From Candidatus Collinsella stercoripullorum (GTDB lineage Bacteria; Actinomycetota; Coriobacteriia; Coriobacteriales; Coriobacteriaceae): a stretch of DNA of 64,000 nucleotides. Below are positions 1 through 7,714 of this stretch, piece after piece. The number at the start of each line of letters is the position of its first letter. The first letter of the stretch is position 1. Made by a program: the position numbers and the translations under genes. The stretch covers positions 1-64,000 of the forward strand of contig DXAO01000031.1 of NCBI GenBank assembly GCA_019117005.1. The letters run 5' to 3'. The notes under the pieces were generated by a model. That model saw only the letters and a program-made list of their open reading frames with translations. It did not search any database and was not told the origin of the DNA.

Positions 1-27
1 CTTAGCAATCATAGGCGGATGACGCGG

Positions 28-51
28 AAACGGCCCCTCCCGGGGCCGTTT
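28..51. terminator. Intrinsic-terminator-like hairpin
   Basis: A perfect 10-bp stem (AAACGGCCCC / GGGGCCGTTT) closes a 4-base loop, with A-tract and T-tract edges, so it could act in either direction. It lies at the window's left edge, about 220 bases beyond the stop of the minus-strand YfcE-like gene. It could terminate that operon or a gene outside the window. No gene is recognised between here and 271. Confidence 0.6.
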
Positions 52-271
52 CAGTTCCAGATCGTTGTTTTCGCCCGCTGAGCTGGGCCTATGCCGGAAT
101 CTCTCCCACAGAAACCACCGAAGAGCCTAAAAAAGCCTCCATAAGCGCAGCTCAGAGGAGGGACTGCAACTAAAAACAGTTATTGCGCACGGTGAGGAGA
201 ACGCTGTGGCCGCGGCTGCACGGAGAATGGCCGGCATGCTTCGAGGCGGACTGCCGGCTGCGCCCACAAAC

Positions 272-760
272 TTACTCCAGATCGATGATCTTAAGCGAAA
301 GGACCTCGCCCGCAGAAACCATCATGCGCGCCATCGTTGCCCCGCGGGACCCGCGCGGAAACGTTGCCGACCCCGGGTTCACCACCAAGCAACCGCCCAT
401 CTCGAGCACGCGCGAGCGGTGCGTGTGGCCGCACACGGCAATGTCCACATCGTCAACGGGAAGATCCTCGCGATAATGGGCCACGGCAAACCGAAGCCCC
501 TCATAGGTGAACAGGGCCAGCCGCTGCACCTCGGGGCCGTAGTCGCGGTAGTAATCGTTGTTGCCCAGCACGCCGCGAATCGGCGCAATGGTGCAGAGGT
601 GCTCCCAATCCATTTCGGACGTGATGTCCCCTGCGTGAATGATGAGGTCGGCACCTTCAAGCTGTTCGAGCAATGCGGGCGACAGGTGCCCGTGGGTATC
701 GGAGATGATATCGATCCGCTTTGCCTCGGGTTCCGCCCCAACACGCCCCGACTCGGTCAC
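272..760 (-). CDS. YfcE/MJ0936-type metallophosphoesterase
   Basis: Small cytoplasmic metal-dependent phosphodiesterase of the YfcE/MJ0936 calcineurin-like family, about 162 aa, the usual size. The metal-site motifs are in order: SDTHGH near the N-terminus, HAGDI, GNND, and the C-terminal CGHTHR followed by NPGSATFPRG. The physiological substrate of this family is generally unknown. The start is ambiguous: GTG at 760 has GGAGGGGG just upstream, while in-frame GTG codons at 775 and 781 are also possible and lie only a few bases after the stop of the LytTR regulator gene. It is the last gene of a minus-strand run with the two-component system, and co-transcription is inferred from the tight spacing. 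Family assignment is firm and biological role is not. Confidence 0.9.
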   Translation of the reverse strand: MTESGRVGAEPEAKRIDIISDTHGHLSPALLEQLEGADLIIHAGDITSEMDWEHLCTIAPIRGVLGNNDYYRDYGPEVQRLALFTYEGLRFAVAHYREDLPVDDVDIAVCGHTHRSRVLEMGGCLVVNPGSATFPRGSRGATMARMMVSAGEVLSLKIIDLE

Positions 761-784
761 CGTTGCCCCCTCCACAAGCACTCC

Positions 785-1501
785 CTACAGACTCAGCGCC
801 TTTTTAAGCGGCACCACACGACGACGAGAAACCGGTACGCGCTCCTCCATACCCGTAATGCCCAGCTGGATGGCACCCGAGGGCACCGCCTCGACGTCTT
901 CGACGCACGCAAGGTTCACGATATAGCGACGGTGCACGCGGAAGAACCCGAAGTCGCAGAGCTTCGCCTCAAACTGAGCGAGCGACGTCGTGGAGAGGAA
1001 CCGGTCGTCGTCGGTAAAGATGCAAGAGTAGTCGTCCTTCGCCATGATGTAGCGGATCTGGTCCACGGGGATGAGCACCTTGCGCCCGCCCTTTTCGACC
1101 GGGATGCGCTCGATGGAAACCTTGCTCTCGGTCTGCGGCTTCACACGCGTGAGGACCTTTTCGATGGCCTGGTCGAGCCGCGCCTCTTCGACGGGTTTCA
1201 GCAGGTAGTCGACCGCGTCGACATCGAACGCCTCCACCGCGTGGTCGCTGTACGCGGTCACGAACACGATCGCGGGAGGGTTCTTGAGCTTGTGGAGCGC
1301 CTCCGCCAGCTGCAGGCCCGATGCCCCGGGCATCGAAATATCGAGAAACACCACGTCGACGCGGCTCTCCATCAGCATCTCGATAGCAGACCGAACACTC
1401 GACGCCTCGGTAATCGAGCTGATCTTGCCCGTCTGCTCGAGCAGAAATTTAAGCTCAGAACGGGCAGGAGCCTCGTCATCGACGATCATCGCACGTAGCA
1501 T
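785..1501 (-). CDS. LytTR-family response regulator
   Basis: DNA-binding response regulator of the LytR/AlgR class, 238 aa. An N-terminal receiver domain (about residues 2-120) carries acidic residues at MIVDDE, the phospho-acceptor Asp in FLDISMPG near residue 54, and a conserved Lys in YLLKPV. A C-terminal LytTR domain (about 135-235) includes the DDYSCIF and FFRVHRRYIVN segments. Its gene follows the LytS-type kinase gene by about 75 bases, so the two form a cognate pair. Members of this class commonly control cell-envelope, carbohydrate or transport genes. The coupled glycosyltransferase suggests an envelope role here, by inference only. Confidence 0.95.
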   Translation of the reverse strand: MLRAMIVDDEAPARSELKFLLEQTGKISSITEASSVRSAIEMLMESRVDVVFLDISMPGASGLQLAEALHKLKNPPAIVFVTAYSDHAVEAFDVDAVDYLLKPVEEARLDQAIEKVLTRVKPQTESKVSIERIPVEKGGRKVLIPVDQIRYIMAKDDYSCIFTDDDRFLSTTSLAQFEAKLCDFGFFRVHRRYIVNLACVEDVEAVPSGAIQLGITGMEERVPVSRRRVVPLKKALSL

Positions 1502-1575
1502 ACGTTGTATTCCCTTCGTCCGCGCAAACCGCTAGGCATGAACCGTGCGCCCAAACGGAACCGGATGTTCTCATT

Positions 1576-2925
1576 CTACCCATCAACGAAGATACTCCCC
1601 AGCAAATCCAGATGCAAGGTAATCGTCGTCCCCTCCCCTGGGTGCGATTCAACGTGCGCAGAGGAGTTGGGGCCGTAGAATCGCTGAATTCTCTCGAAGA
1701 TGTTGTGCATGGCCACGCCAGCGCCGCCGCCTTGGGGAGCGTTTACATCGACCGGCCGCTCCGTTACCTCGAAAAGGTGCGCCGCGGTCTGCTCGCTCAT
1801 GCCCACGCCGTCGTCGGATACCTCGATTGAAATCGCCCCCTCGCCGCACGAGCGCACCGCGACGCGAATATGCAGCGTGCCCTCGTCCTTCATACCATGA
1901 CGCACGGCGTTTTCAACGAGCGGCTGAATGACGAAGGAGGGCACCGGCGACTCCTCGACGCCGTCTTCCACAATGAATTCGGCTGCGATGCGGTCGTCGC
2001 CAAACCGCGCGTACTCGAACATGAGATACCGCTTGGTCTGCGCGATCTCGCGCGATACGGGGATAAGCGAGCCGGAATTATCGAGCGTCGAGCGGTAGAA
2101 CGAAGAGAACTCGCGCAGCAGCTCGCGCGCGCGGGCCGGATCGGTGCGCGTGAAGGAAGCGATGGTGTTGAGCGTGTTGAAGAGAAAATGCGGGTTGATC
2201 TGCGCTTGGAGGGCGCGCACCTCGGCGCGTGCGGTGAGCTCCTCCTGGAGCTCGAGCTCGTGGATGGCGAGCTGCGTCGAAATGAGGTCGGCAAAGCCCG
2301 ACACAAGCGCGTACTGCGTGCGGTTGACCGCGTGCGGGCTGCGGAAATAGAACTTGAGCGCGCCCACGGTGTGATCGCTCACCTTGAGCGGAGCCACGAT
2401 GCCCGCGGGGATCAGCCGGGCTCGCCCGTTCTCGGCACGCACCTCCACCGCCTGGGTGAACGATTGGATGATGCCGTGCTCAATCACGTAATGCGTCGCA
2501 GGCGTATGGATGGCAGAGCCGGAAGGAAAATCCTCCGCCATGTCGCCCACGCAGGCGAGAACGCGGCTCTCGTCGGTCACAGCGATGGTGCTCGCGTGCG
2601 TCTCGGGCAGCAGGTGCCTGCAGATGGCCTCCGCGCTTTCGGGAGTGAGGCCGCCGCGCATGTCTTCGAGCATGTCCGAAGCGAGCGAGAGCGTCTCCTC
2701 GGTGTATTGGGAACGCAGGCGGTCCGGGTTGAGTAGGCGATAGGCGAAGACCACCAGGAAGATGGCGAGCAGCACGCACACGATGGTCACCGGCACCGAC
2801 TCCGCTCCCGCAATGACCAACCAGAGCAGGTAGAACGCCACCACGGACGCACCGATCACGGCAAGCATCCAGAGCAGCGAGAGGATATCGGTATGCCCTT
2901 CCGCCACACGGGCCCGAAGGTTCAT
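1576..2925 (-). CDS. LytS-type sensor histidine kinase
   Basis: Membrane sensor kinase of about 449 aa. Two N-terminal transmembrane segments (about residues 12-55) are followed by a GAF-like sensor region (about 75-200). Next is a His_kinase domain with the phospho-acceptor motif QINPHFLFNTLN, typical of LytS/YpdA kinases. The C-terminal HATPase domain shows LVENAVRHG (N box) and DDGVGM (G1 box). The start at 2925 is chosen because this ATG overlaps the stop of the upstream glycosyltransferase gene (ATGA) and the protein then begins directly before the membrane segments. Longer frames upstream are the glycosyltransferase gene read out of frame. It should phosphorylate the LytTR regulator encoded next; its signal is not evident. 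Confidence 0.93.
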   Translation of the reverse strand: MNLRARVAEGHTDILSLLWMLAVIGASVVAFYLLWLVIAGAESVPVTIVCVLLAIFLVVFAYRLLNPDRLRSQYTEETLSLASDMLEDMRGGLTPESAEAICRHLLPETHASTIAVTDESRVLACVGDMAEDFPSGSAIHTPATHYVIEHGIIQSFTQAVEVRAENGRARLIPAGIVAPLKVSDHTVGALKFYFRSPHAVNRTQYALVSGFADLISTQLAIHELELQEELTARAEVRALQAQINPHFLFNTLNTIASFTRTDPARARELLREFSSFYRSTLDNSGSLIPVSREIAQTKRYLMFEYARFGDDRIAAEFIVEDGVEESPVPSFVIQPLVENAVRHGMKDEGTLHIRVAVRSCGEGAISIEVSDDGVGMSEQTAAHLFEVTERPVDVNAPQGGGAGVAMHNIFERIQRFYGPNSSAHVESHPGEGTTITLHLDLLGSIFVDG

Positions 2926-4115
2926 CAAGCCTCCTTGAAGAGTTCCGCGAGCTGCGCGTCGCGCCACAAGCCCTCCATGATGGCGGGCCAGAAGCTTTGG
3001 AAGCGCAGGTACTTTCCAGTGTTCTCGCGTGCATACCGCAGCGCGTTGCTGCGTCCATGGCGCCAGATGCCCCAGTAGGCGCGGTGCTCCCGCGTGAAGA
3101 ACGTGCGCACGATGGCGGTCTTGCGCACGCGCGAGTCGAGTTCCGACGAGATCCACGGACCGGGATACGGCATGAGCGAGGCGGGCGTCACCGAGTTGAG
3201 GTCGTTCTGACGGTTCGCATCGGCGAGCTTCGCCCGTTCATAATACCAGCGGTACACGTCCTGCATAAAGCGCGGTGCGCGCTGTTCGACCGCAGGGGGA
3301 AGATGGCGTACCGACCACCGGTTGTCGAACCAGACATCGAGACCGTGCAGACGAAGATTGAAGAGGTAGTCGAGGTCCTCGCCGCGCGTGATGAACGGGT
3401 CGAACGCCACGCGCATGTACGCGCGGGCATGCACGGCAAAGCATCCGCCGCACACATAGTTGGAACGCGAGATGCGCGTCCCGCCGAGCGCCCGACGCAT
3501 CCACTGGTTGAATTCCACGCGCTTGGTCCACCAGCGGTTCGTGATGCCCGCTTTTGAGGTGTCGGCGAGTGGAGAGTTTTCCTCATTGAAGAAATATCCG
3601 CTCTTAGCAAGGATGGGAAGGCCCTGGCGCGTCTCGTGCCCAAGAGCGTATACCGCGCGCTTCATGAAATCCGCGGTGGTAACGACCTCGTCGTCGTCCA
3701 AGAACACCACGATGTCGTGGCCCAGCACCGCTGCGACCGCGAGCCCCATGTTCCGGATGGCCCCATAGCCGCGCAGCGATACGCATTCCCCCAGCCCGCG
3801 GGGGGCGAGCTCGCCCACGCGGTCGATGACCTGCATTGCCTCGACGTTGGTCACAACGGTAATGGCAAGCGATGGGTGGTCCTGGGCGATGCGCCGCACG
3901 CGCATGCTAACGTCGGAGGTGGCGGATAGCGGGCACACCACGAGCAGGACGATGGGCGCGACATCGTCCACATTCTCGAGCGATGCAAGGCAGCGATCGA
4001 GCTCGGTATCTTCGCGGTTAAGATAGGTCGAATGATCATAGGCGCCGGGGGCCTGCTGTTCGGCCCGCACATCTGCCCAGTACGTTGGGATCACGATAAC
4101 CGGCCCCACGTCCAT
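2925..4115 (-). CDS. Family 2-like glycosyltransferase
   Basis: Predicted nucleotide-sugar-dependent glycosyltransferase, GT-A fold, about 396 aa. An N-terminal strand-rich segment beginning VIVIPTYW is followed by FLDDDEVV (the metal/nucleotide DxD, about residue 145). A later SNYVCGGCFAVHARAY/RGEDLDY region matches the acceptor-side acidic motif of family 2 enzymes. No signal peptide or membrane span is visible, so it is probably cytoplasmic or peripheral. The start at 4115 has GAGAGG five bases upstream; a GTG at 4187 would add 24 residues. Its stop overlaps the start of the LytS-type kinase gene by four bases, so the enzyme is made together with the sensor kinase. Donor and acceptor sugars cannot be read from the sequence. 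Confidence 0.8.
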   Translation of the reverse strand: MDVGPVIVIPTYWADVRAEQQAPGAYDHSTYLNREDTELDRCLASLENVDDVAPIVLLVVCPLSATSDVSMRVRRIAQDHPSLAITVVTNVEAMQVIDRVGELAPRGLGECVSLRGYGAIRNMGLAVAAVLGHDIVVFLDDDEVVTTADFMKRAVYALGHETRQGLPILAKSGYFFNEENSPLADTSKAGITNRWWTKRVEFNQWMRRALGGTRISRSNYVCGGCFAVHARAYMRVAFDPFITRGEDLDYLFNLRLHGLDVWFDNRWSVRHLPPAVEQRAPRFMQDVYRWYYERAKLADANRQNDLNSVTPASLMPYPGPWISSELDSRVRKTAIVRTFFTREHRAYWGIWRHGRSNALRYARENTGKYLRFQSFWPAIMEGLWRDAQLAELFKEA

Positions 4116-4243
4116 CACGACCTCTCGTCTCTGGTCCTGCACCTGCCCCAGGTACAGAACCTCATCGAGCACGCCGGCTTTCCGCACGCGCGTGAGATAT
4201 CGCCGCGAGAAGCGATTGGCCGCCCCGAGCGATCCCCCAATCG

Positions 4244-4831
4244 CTAATGCGAGGCGCCCCGCGCTTCCGCAAAGGGCGAATCCGCCTTGAAGTACGGCGT
4301 GCGAGCAAGCGACTTACTCAACGGATATCCCAGCACATACATGATAACCGCTTCGCCAGCGCCCGTGGTCACCAGTCCAAAGAGATACATGAGAGGCCAG
4401 GCGCCATCGAGGGATATGGACGTGAAGGGAATCGTGTAGAAGCCGGTTGCTTGCAAAAGAATGGGCAGATAGGCAGGGACGATGAGGGCGTTGGCAATCA
4501 CCGGGCCGGCGAGCGCCACGAGAGGATGCTTCCTCATCTTCCAGGTAAAGCAGGCGCCCGCAAACGTGGCGAGCGAGCCGAAGACCACATCGAGCAGGCC
4601 GAGCATGCCCGTGCCGGAAAGCGCGATGTTGGCGACGTTGGCGATAGCGCACCCGAGCGTAAGCCCCGGAATGGCAGCCGGGGTGAAGAGCGCGAGCGCG
4701 CAGAGCGCCTCGGACACGCGGAATTGGATGGGACCCCAGGCCAGGCTGCCAAGGAAGAGCAGCGCGATGAGCGTGCATGCCGCGTACACGGCAGCGATGA
4801 CCCCTATACGGGCGACTTCATTCGATTTCAT
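4244..4831 (-). CDS. queT: QueT-family queuosine-precursor transporter (ECF S component)
   Basis: Integral membrane substrate-binding subunit of about 195 aa with five or six hydrophobic segments, resembling QueT/DUF988 proteins. Recognisable features are the N-terminal AxYAACTLI helix, the WGPIQFRVSEALCALALF segment typical of QueT, and a GxxxAN-containing helix. QueT is thought to capture a queuosine precursor for import with a shared ECF module; the dedicated ECF module at 38.7-41.3 kb probably serves tryptophan instead. The ATG at 4831 is preferred because AGAAGG lies 9 bases upstream; an in-frame ATG two codons earlier touches the ribosome site. The start codon sits inside an 11-bp inverted repeat and overlaps a 15-codon upstream frame. 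Confidence 0.85.
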   Translation of the reverse strand: MKSNEVARIGVIAAVYAACTLIALLFLGSLAWGPIQFRVSEALCALALFTPAAIPGLTLGCAIANVANIALSGTGMLGLLDVVFGSLATFAGACFTWKMRKHPLVALAGPVIANALIVPAYLPILLQATGFYTIPFTSISLDGAWPLMYLFGLVTTGAGEAVIMYVLGYPLSKSLARTPYFKADSPFAEARGASH

Positions 4832-4875
4832 GAGCATTCACCTTCTATGTTGGAGGGCTTTACTTGAATGCTCAT
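4828..4875 (-). CDS. Possible 15-codon upstream ORF coupled to queT
   Basis: An ATG at 4875 opens a frame of 15 codons (MSIQVKPSNIEGECS) whose TGA stop overlaps the ATG of queT in the ATGA arrangement. No strong ribosome-binding site precedes it, so translation is uncertain. Its first and last codons form the two arms of the inverted repeat at 4830-4875. A ribosome on this frame would therefore open the hairpin that holds the queT start. It may be a coincidence of the inverted repeat. Confidence 0.3.
   Translation of the reverse strand: MSIQVKPSNIEGECS
4830..4875 (-). promoter_or_regulatory. Inverted repeat sequestering the queT start
   Basis: A perfect 11-bp inverted repeat (ATGAGCATTCA at 4830-4840, TGAATGCTCAT at 4865-4875) with a 24-base loop. 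In the transcript the 3' arm contains two bases of the queT ATG, and the AGAAGG ribosome-binding site is the last part of the loop. This geometry could block initiation when folded. It does not match the preQ1 riboswitch consensus, although a queuosine-linked control would be sensible for this gene. Confidence 0.5.
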
Positions 4876-4890
4876 CAGACGCGCTGGCGG

Positions 4891-5005
4891 GTGGTCTCTT
4901 TTGGGACGGGTCTGTTTTGATCCATTTGGGCCACCTCGGCCGCGGTGGGTCAAAACGGACCCGTCCCAAAACGACTCAAACGGACCCGTCCCAAAAGAGA
5001 CCACC
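4891..5005. repeat. Composite inverted-repeat element
   Basis: Left arm 4891-4920 and right arm 4975-5003 are inverted copies: 22 bases match exactly at the outer end and most of the rest pair. A third, direct copy of the core (AAACGGACCCGTCCCAAAA) lies at about 4952-4971 inside the element. The centre holds a GGCCACC/GGTGGG dyad. No coding potential is seen. It fills the gap between the MFS gene stop and queT, so it may double as a terminator. It resembles a non-autonomous mobile repeat. Confidence 0.7.
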
Positions 5006-5024
5006 AGGGCCGTCGCGCCCGGCC

Positions 5025-6275
5025 CTACGCCAGGCCCTTGATTCGGGAGAGCCTGATGAGCATGACAAAGCCCACGACCAACAGGATCCCGATGGAAAGC
5101 ACTCCTAAAGAAGCATCCCCCGTGAGCGATGTCACGACAGATACTAGCAGAGTTCCCATGACGCTCGCATAGCGCCCGAAGATATCAAAGAAGCCGTAGT
5201 ACTCGTTCGAACGCTCCTTGGGGATGAGCTTGCCGAAATAGCTGCGCGAGAGCGCCTGGATACCACCCTGGAACATACCCACCACCACAGCGAGAATCCA
5301 GAACTCCACCTCGCTCTTGAGGAAGAACGCCGCGAAGAGCACGATGCCCACGTAGGCAGCCACCGCGATGAGAATCATGCGCAGGGTTCCATACTTCTTG
5401 GCAAACGATCCATACGCAATCGCGGAGGGGAACGCCACGAACTGCGTGACGAGCAGGGCCAGGATGAGCGCGGTCGAATCGAGGCCGAGCGACGTGCCGT
5501 AGGTTGTCGCCATCGAGATGACCGTATGCACGCCGTCGATGTAGAAGAAGAAGGCGATCATGTAGATGAGAATCGCCCGGTCCTGAGCGATGCGGCGCAT
5601 CGTGGTGCCGAGGCCGCGGACGGTCTTGACCACCTCTCCGCCGAACGTCTCGCCAGGTGCGAGCTCCTTGGCGTAGCGCTGCTTATACGTGCGCACGAGC
5701 GGCACGGTGAACGCAAGCCACCAAATGCCCGTGATGATAAACGAAACCTGCACGCAGAACAGCATGTCGAGGCCGAGGGCCGAGGGCCCAACCAAAATGA
5801 GCAGGATGCACACGATGAACGGCACGCACGACCCGATGTAGCCCCACGCGTACCCGGAGGAAGACACGGTGTCCATGCGATCGTCGGTGGTGATATCGGG
5901 GAGCATGGCGTCGTAGAACGTCATCGACGAGTTGAGCCCGATGGTGCACAACACGTACACCACGAGGAACGGCATGGCACCCATGGGGATAGCCTGCGCG
6001 AAGCAGAGCACGAGACCCGTGAGGAAGAAGCCGAGGAAGAACTTTATCTTGTTGCCCGCATAATCGGCGAGCGACCCCAACACAGGCATGAGCAGCGCCA
6101 CCACGAGCGACGCCACCGTCTGGGCGTTTGCCCATGCGGTCACGAGCTCCGCAGAGGAGGCCCCCGTGTTGATCGCGTCGAAGTAGATGGGCACGACCGA
6201 CGTGTTGAAGAGGACGAGGGCAGAATTGCCCACGTCGTACATGACCCAGTTGCGTTCCTGCTTGGTGTATTTCAT
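5025..6275 (-). CDS. MFS transporter, UMF1/Atg22-like
   Basis: Polytopic membrane protein of about 416 aa with twelve hydrophobic segments. The N-terminal NWVMYDVGNSAL and the late YFGKLIPKERSNEYYGF plus FDIFGRYAS motifs are those of the UMF1/Atg22-like branch of the major facilitator superfamily. Bacterial members are poorly characterised exporters or amino-acid transporters, so no substrate is assigned. The start at 6275 is chosen for GGAAGGAAG upstream; an upstream in-frame codon at 6299 is less well placed. Gaps on both sides are filled by inverted-repeat elements (4891-5005 and 6379-6452). Confidence 0.88.
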   Translation of the reverse strand: MKYTKQERNWVMYDVGNSALVLFNTSVVPIYFDAINTGASSAELVTAWANAQTVASLVVALLMPVLGSLADYAGNKIKFFLGFFLTGLVLCFAQAIPMGAMPFLVVYVLCTIGLNSSMTFYDAMLPDITTDDRMDTVSSSGYAWGYIGSCVPFIVCILLILVGPSALGLDMLFCVQVSFIITGIWWLAFTVPLVRTYKQRYAKELAPGETFGGEVVKTVRGLGTTMRRIAQDRAILIYMIAFFFYIDGVHTVISMATTYGTSLGLDSTALILALLVTQFVAFPSAIAYGSFAKKYGTLRMILIAVAAYVGIVLFAAFFLKSEVEFWILAVVVGMFQGGIQALSRSYFGKLIPKERSNEYYGFFDIFGRYASVMGTLLVSVVTSLTGDASLGVLSIGILLVVGFVMLIRLSRIKGLA

Positions 6276-6378
6276 GACTGCTTCCTTCCCCATGCGCACG
6301 CGCGAGGCGCATGCAAAACAGCCTTATATGGTACGGCACCAGCAGCGATCACGCGGTCAAGATTTGGTAAAGGAGAGA

Positions 6379-6452
6379 TTGCAAAAACAGGACAGAGGGA
6401 ATTTTGCATAGATGGCCATCTATGCAAAATTCCCTCTGTCCTGTTTTTGCAA
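6379..6452. repeat. 74-bp perfect palindrome
   Basis: Bases 6379-6452 are a perfect palindrome centred between 6415 and 6416 (GATGGCCATC at the centre); symmetry fails at the next base on each side. As RNA it would fold into a hairpin of more than 30 bp, with no spacer between the arms. It lies 17 bases past the stop of the phospholipase-C-like gene, with the MFS start on its other side. It is likely a mobile palindromic repeat that may also terminate transcription. Confidence 0.9.
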
Positions 6453-6469
6453 ACCAGCGCCTAACCGCC

Positions 6470-7414
6470 CTAATCGTCCTGGTCAAGCTCCTCGTCGTCG
6501 GCAAGGGGACGCCCGGAGTAGTTCACGCGGTTCGTGACCTCTTCCATGGGAACCCCGTCCACGAAGGCGCGCGCAGCACCTTCGTAATCGTCCAGCGCCC
6601 GGTCGAACACCTCGGGGAAGCTCTCGAACGAGACCGCCCTGGTGAACGGATTCTCCCACTCCAAGTGCCCCATGTTACCCGCACGAAGCGGAGGCTCGGT
6701 AGTCACCCGGTGCGCGAGCGAAGCCAGCAGCGAATGGCCGCGCACGGCTCCCTCGATGAGCCCGAGAACCTGCGAGATCGGTGCGTTCGCCGGCTCGACG
6801 AGCTGGTAGACGAGCTTCATGTCGGCCACGGCGCCGCCGTACTCGGGAGCTCCCACCGAAAGACCGAATACGCTGAGCGCTGTATGGCTCATAAGCGTTC
6901 CGGCAACCTTGTTGATACGATCGGTCGTCACGAGCTCGCATGCAGGCGGGCAGTCCTCCGTAGTTGCGCCCCCGCGCTTAATCTGGAGCATAAGGACGTC
7001 CAGGTCGCTTTCGATGATGGCATGCACCTGGCTCCCCGCATCTTCGAGCGTCTCATCGACCTCCTGCACGCCCCATTGCTGGGCGTAGACAAACGGATGG
7101 GCATTACGGTCGAGCACGTAATGAGAGAGCATGCCCAAAGCGAAGGCACGGCCAATCTGGGCATCGTGCTGGCGCAGATGCGACACCCCGTCGCGCAGCG
7201 CCGCGAACTGCTGGGAGATGCGGCAGCGATGCATGGCCTGGGCGAGCCCCATGCACTCAGCGATATGCGGCGTGCGCACGCGGAAGAAAAATGGATCAGG
7301 GCCTTGGTTTGCCAGCAGAAACGCCATGCGCTCATCATCGCTTCCGATGATTCCCGCCGGTAACCTATCGATGCTTTCCTCGCCAAAAAGGTGATGGGTG
7401 ATGAGTGCAGGCAT
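6470..7414 (-). CDS. Zinc-dependent phospholipase C-domain protein
   Basis: About 314 aa, matching the zinc-dependent phospholipase C/S1-P1 nuclease fold seen in many Firmicutes and Actinobacteria. Probable zinc ligands are the N-terminal ITHHLFGEE, NQGPDPFFF with its Asp, GMLSHYVLDRNAHPF, and the Glu-rich AIIESDLD region. No signal peptide is evident, so it may act on intracellular lipid or be a non-enzymatic family member. The start at 7414 has GGAAGGGG a few bases upstream. The frame stays open much further upstream, but that part lies opposite the divergent C39 gene and lacks family similarity. Substrate is unproven. Confidence 0.82.
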   Translation of the reverse strand: MPALITHHLFGEESIDRLPAGIIGSDDERMAFLLANQGPDPFFFRVRTPHIAECMGLAQAMHRCRISQQFAALRDGVSHLRQHDAQIGRAFALGMLSHYVLDRNAHPFVYAQQWGVQEVDETLEDAGSQVHAIIESDLDVLMLQIKRGGATTEDCPPACELVTTDRINKVAGTLMSHTALSVFGLSVGAPEYGGAVADMKLVYQLVEPANAPISQVLGLIEGAVRGHSLLASLAHRVTTEPPLRAGNMGHLEWENPFTRAVSFESFPEVFDRALDDYEGAARAFVDGVPMEEVTNRVNYSGRPLADDEELDQDD

Positions 7415-7714
7415 GTCGCCCCTTCCCGCGCACCGCGGCAGCGGGCGTATTCCCATGCTGCCATGCGCCTCCGAGTCGTTCTGTTCCATTATGCCCAACG
7501 CGAACCGCAAGATACCCGCCAATGCCCGGGGAAACATACCGCTCATACGATGCCCGCCGGAATTGTCGGGAAACCCTGCGACGATGCGATACCATGGTGC
7601 GTAAACATGCAGATGTTGGGAGGGAGGTGCGTCGCCGTGCCACAGGGACAACGCGACGAAGCGGATAGCCATCCACAGGGCCAGGCACCCCACGGCTCGG
7701 ATACGGGCGTTGGG
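7415..7714. other. Divergent intergenic region, start of C39 gene uncertain
   Basis: The region lies between the phospholipase-like gene (minus) and the chosen start of the C39-like peptidase gene (plus). Frames remain open on both strands because of base composition. I see no tRNA, strong hairpin or canonical promoter pair. It presumably carries the two divergent promoters, or part of a longer N-terminus of the C39 gene. Confidence 0.4.

Noticed and set aside
4828-4880. preQ1 riboswitch before queT
   Set aside because: Gene context fits, but the sequence lacks the preQ1-I loop and A-rich tail pattern; it is better described as a start-codon hairpin with a coupled uORF.
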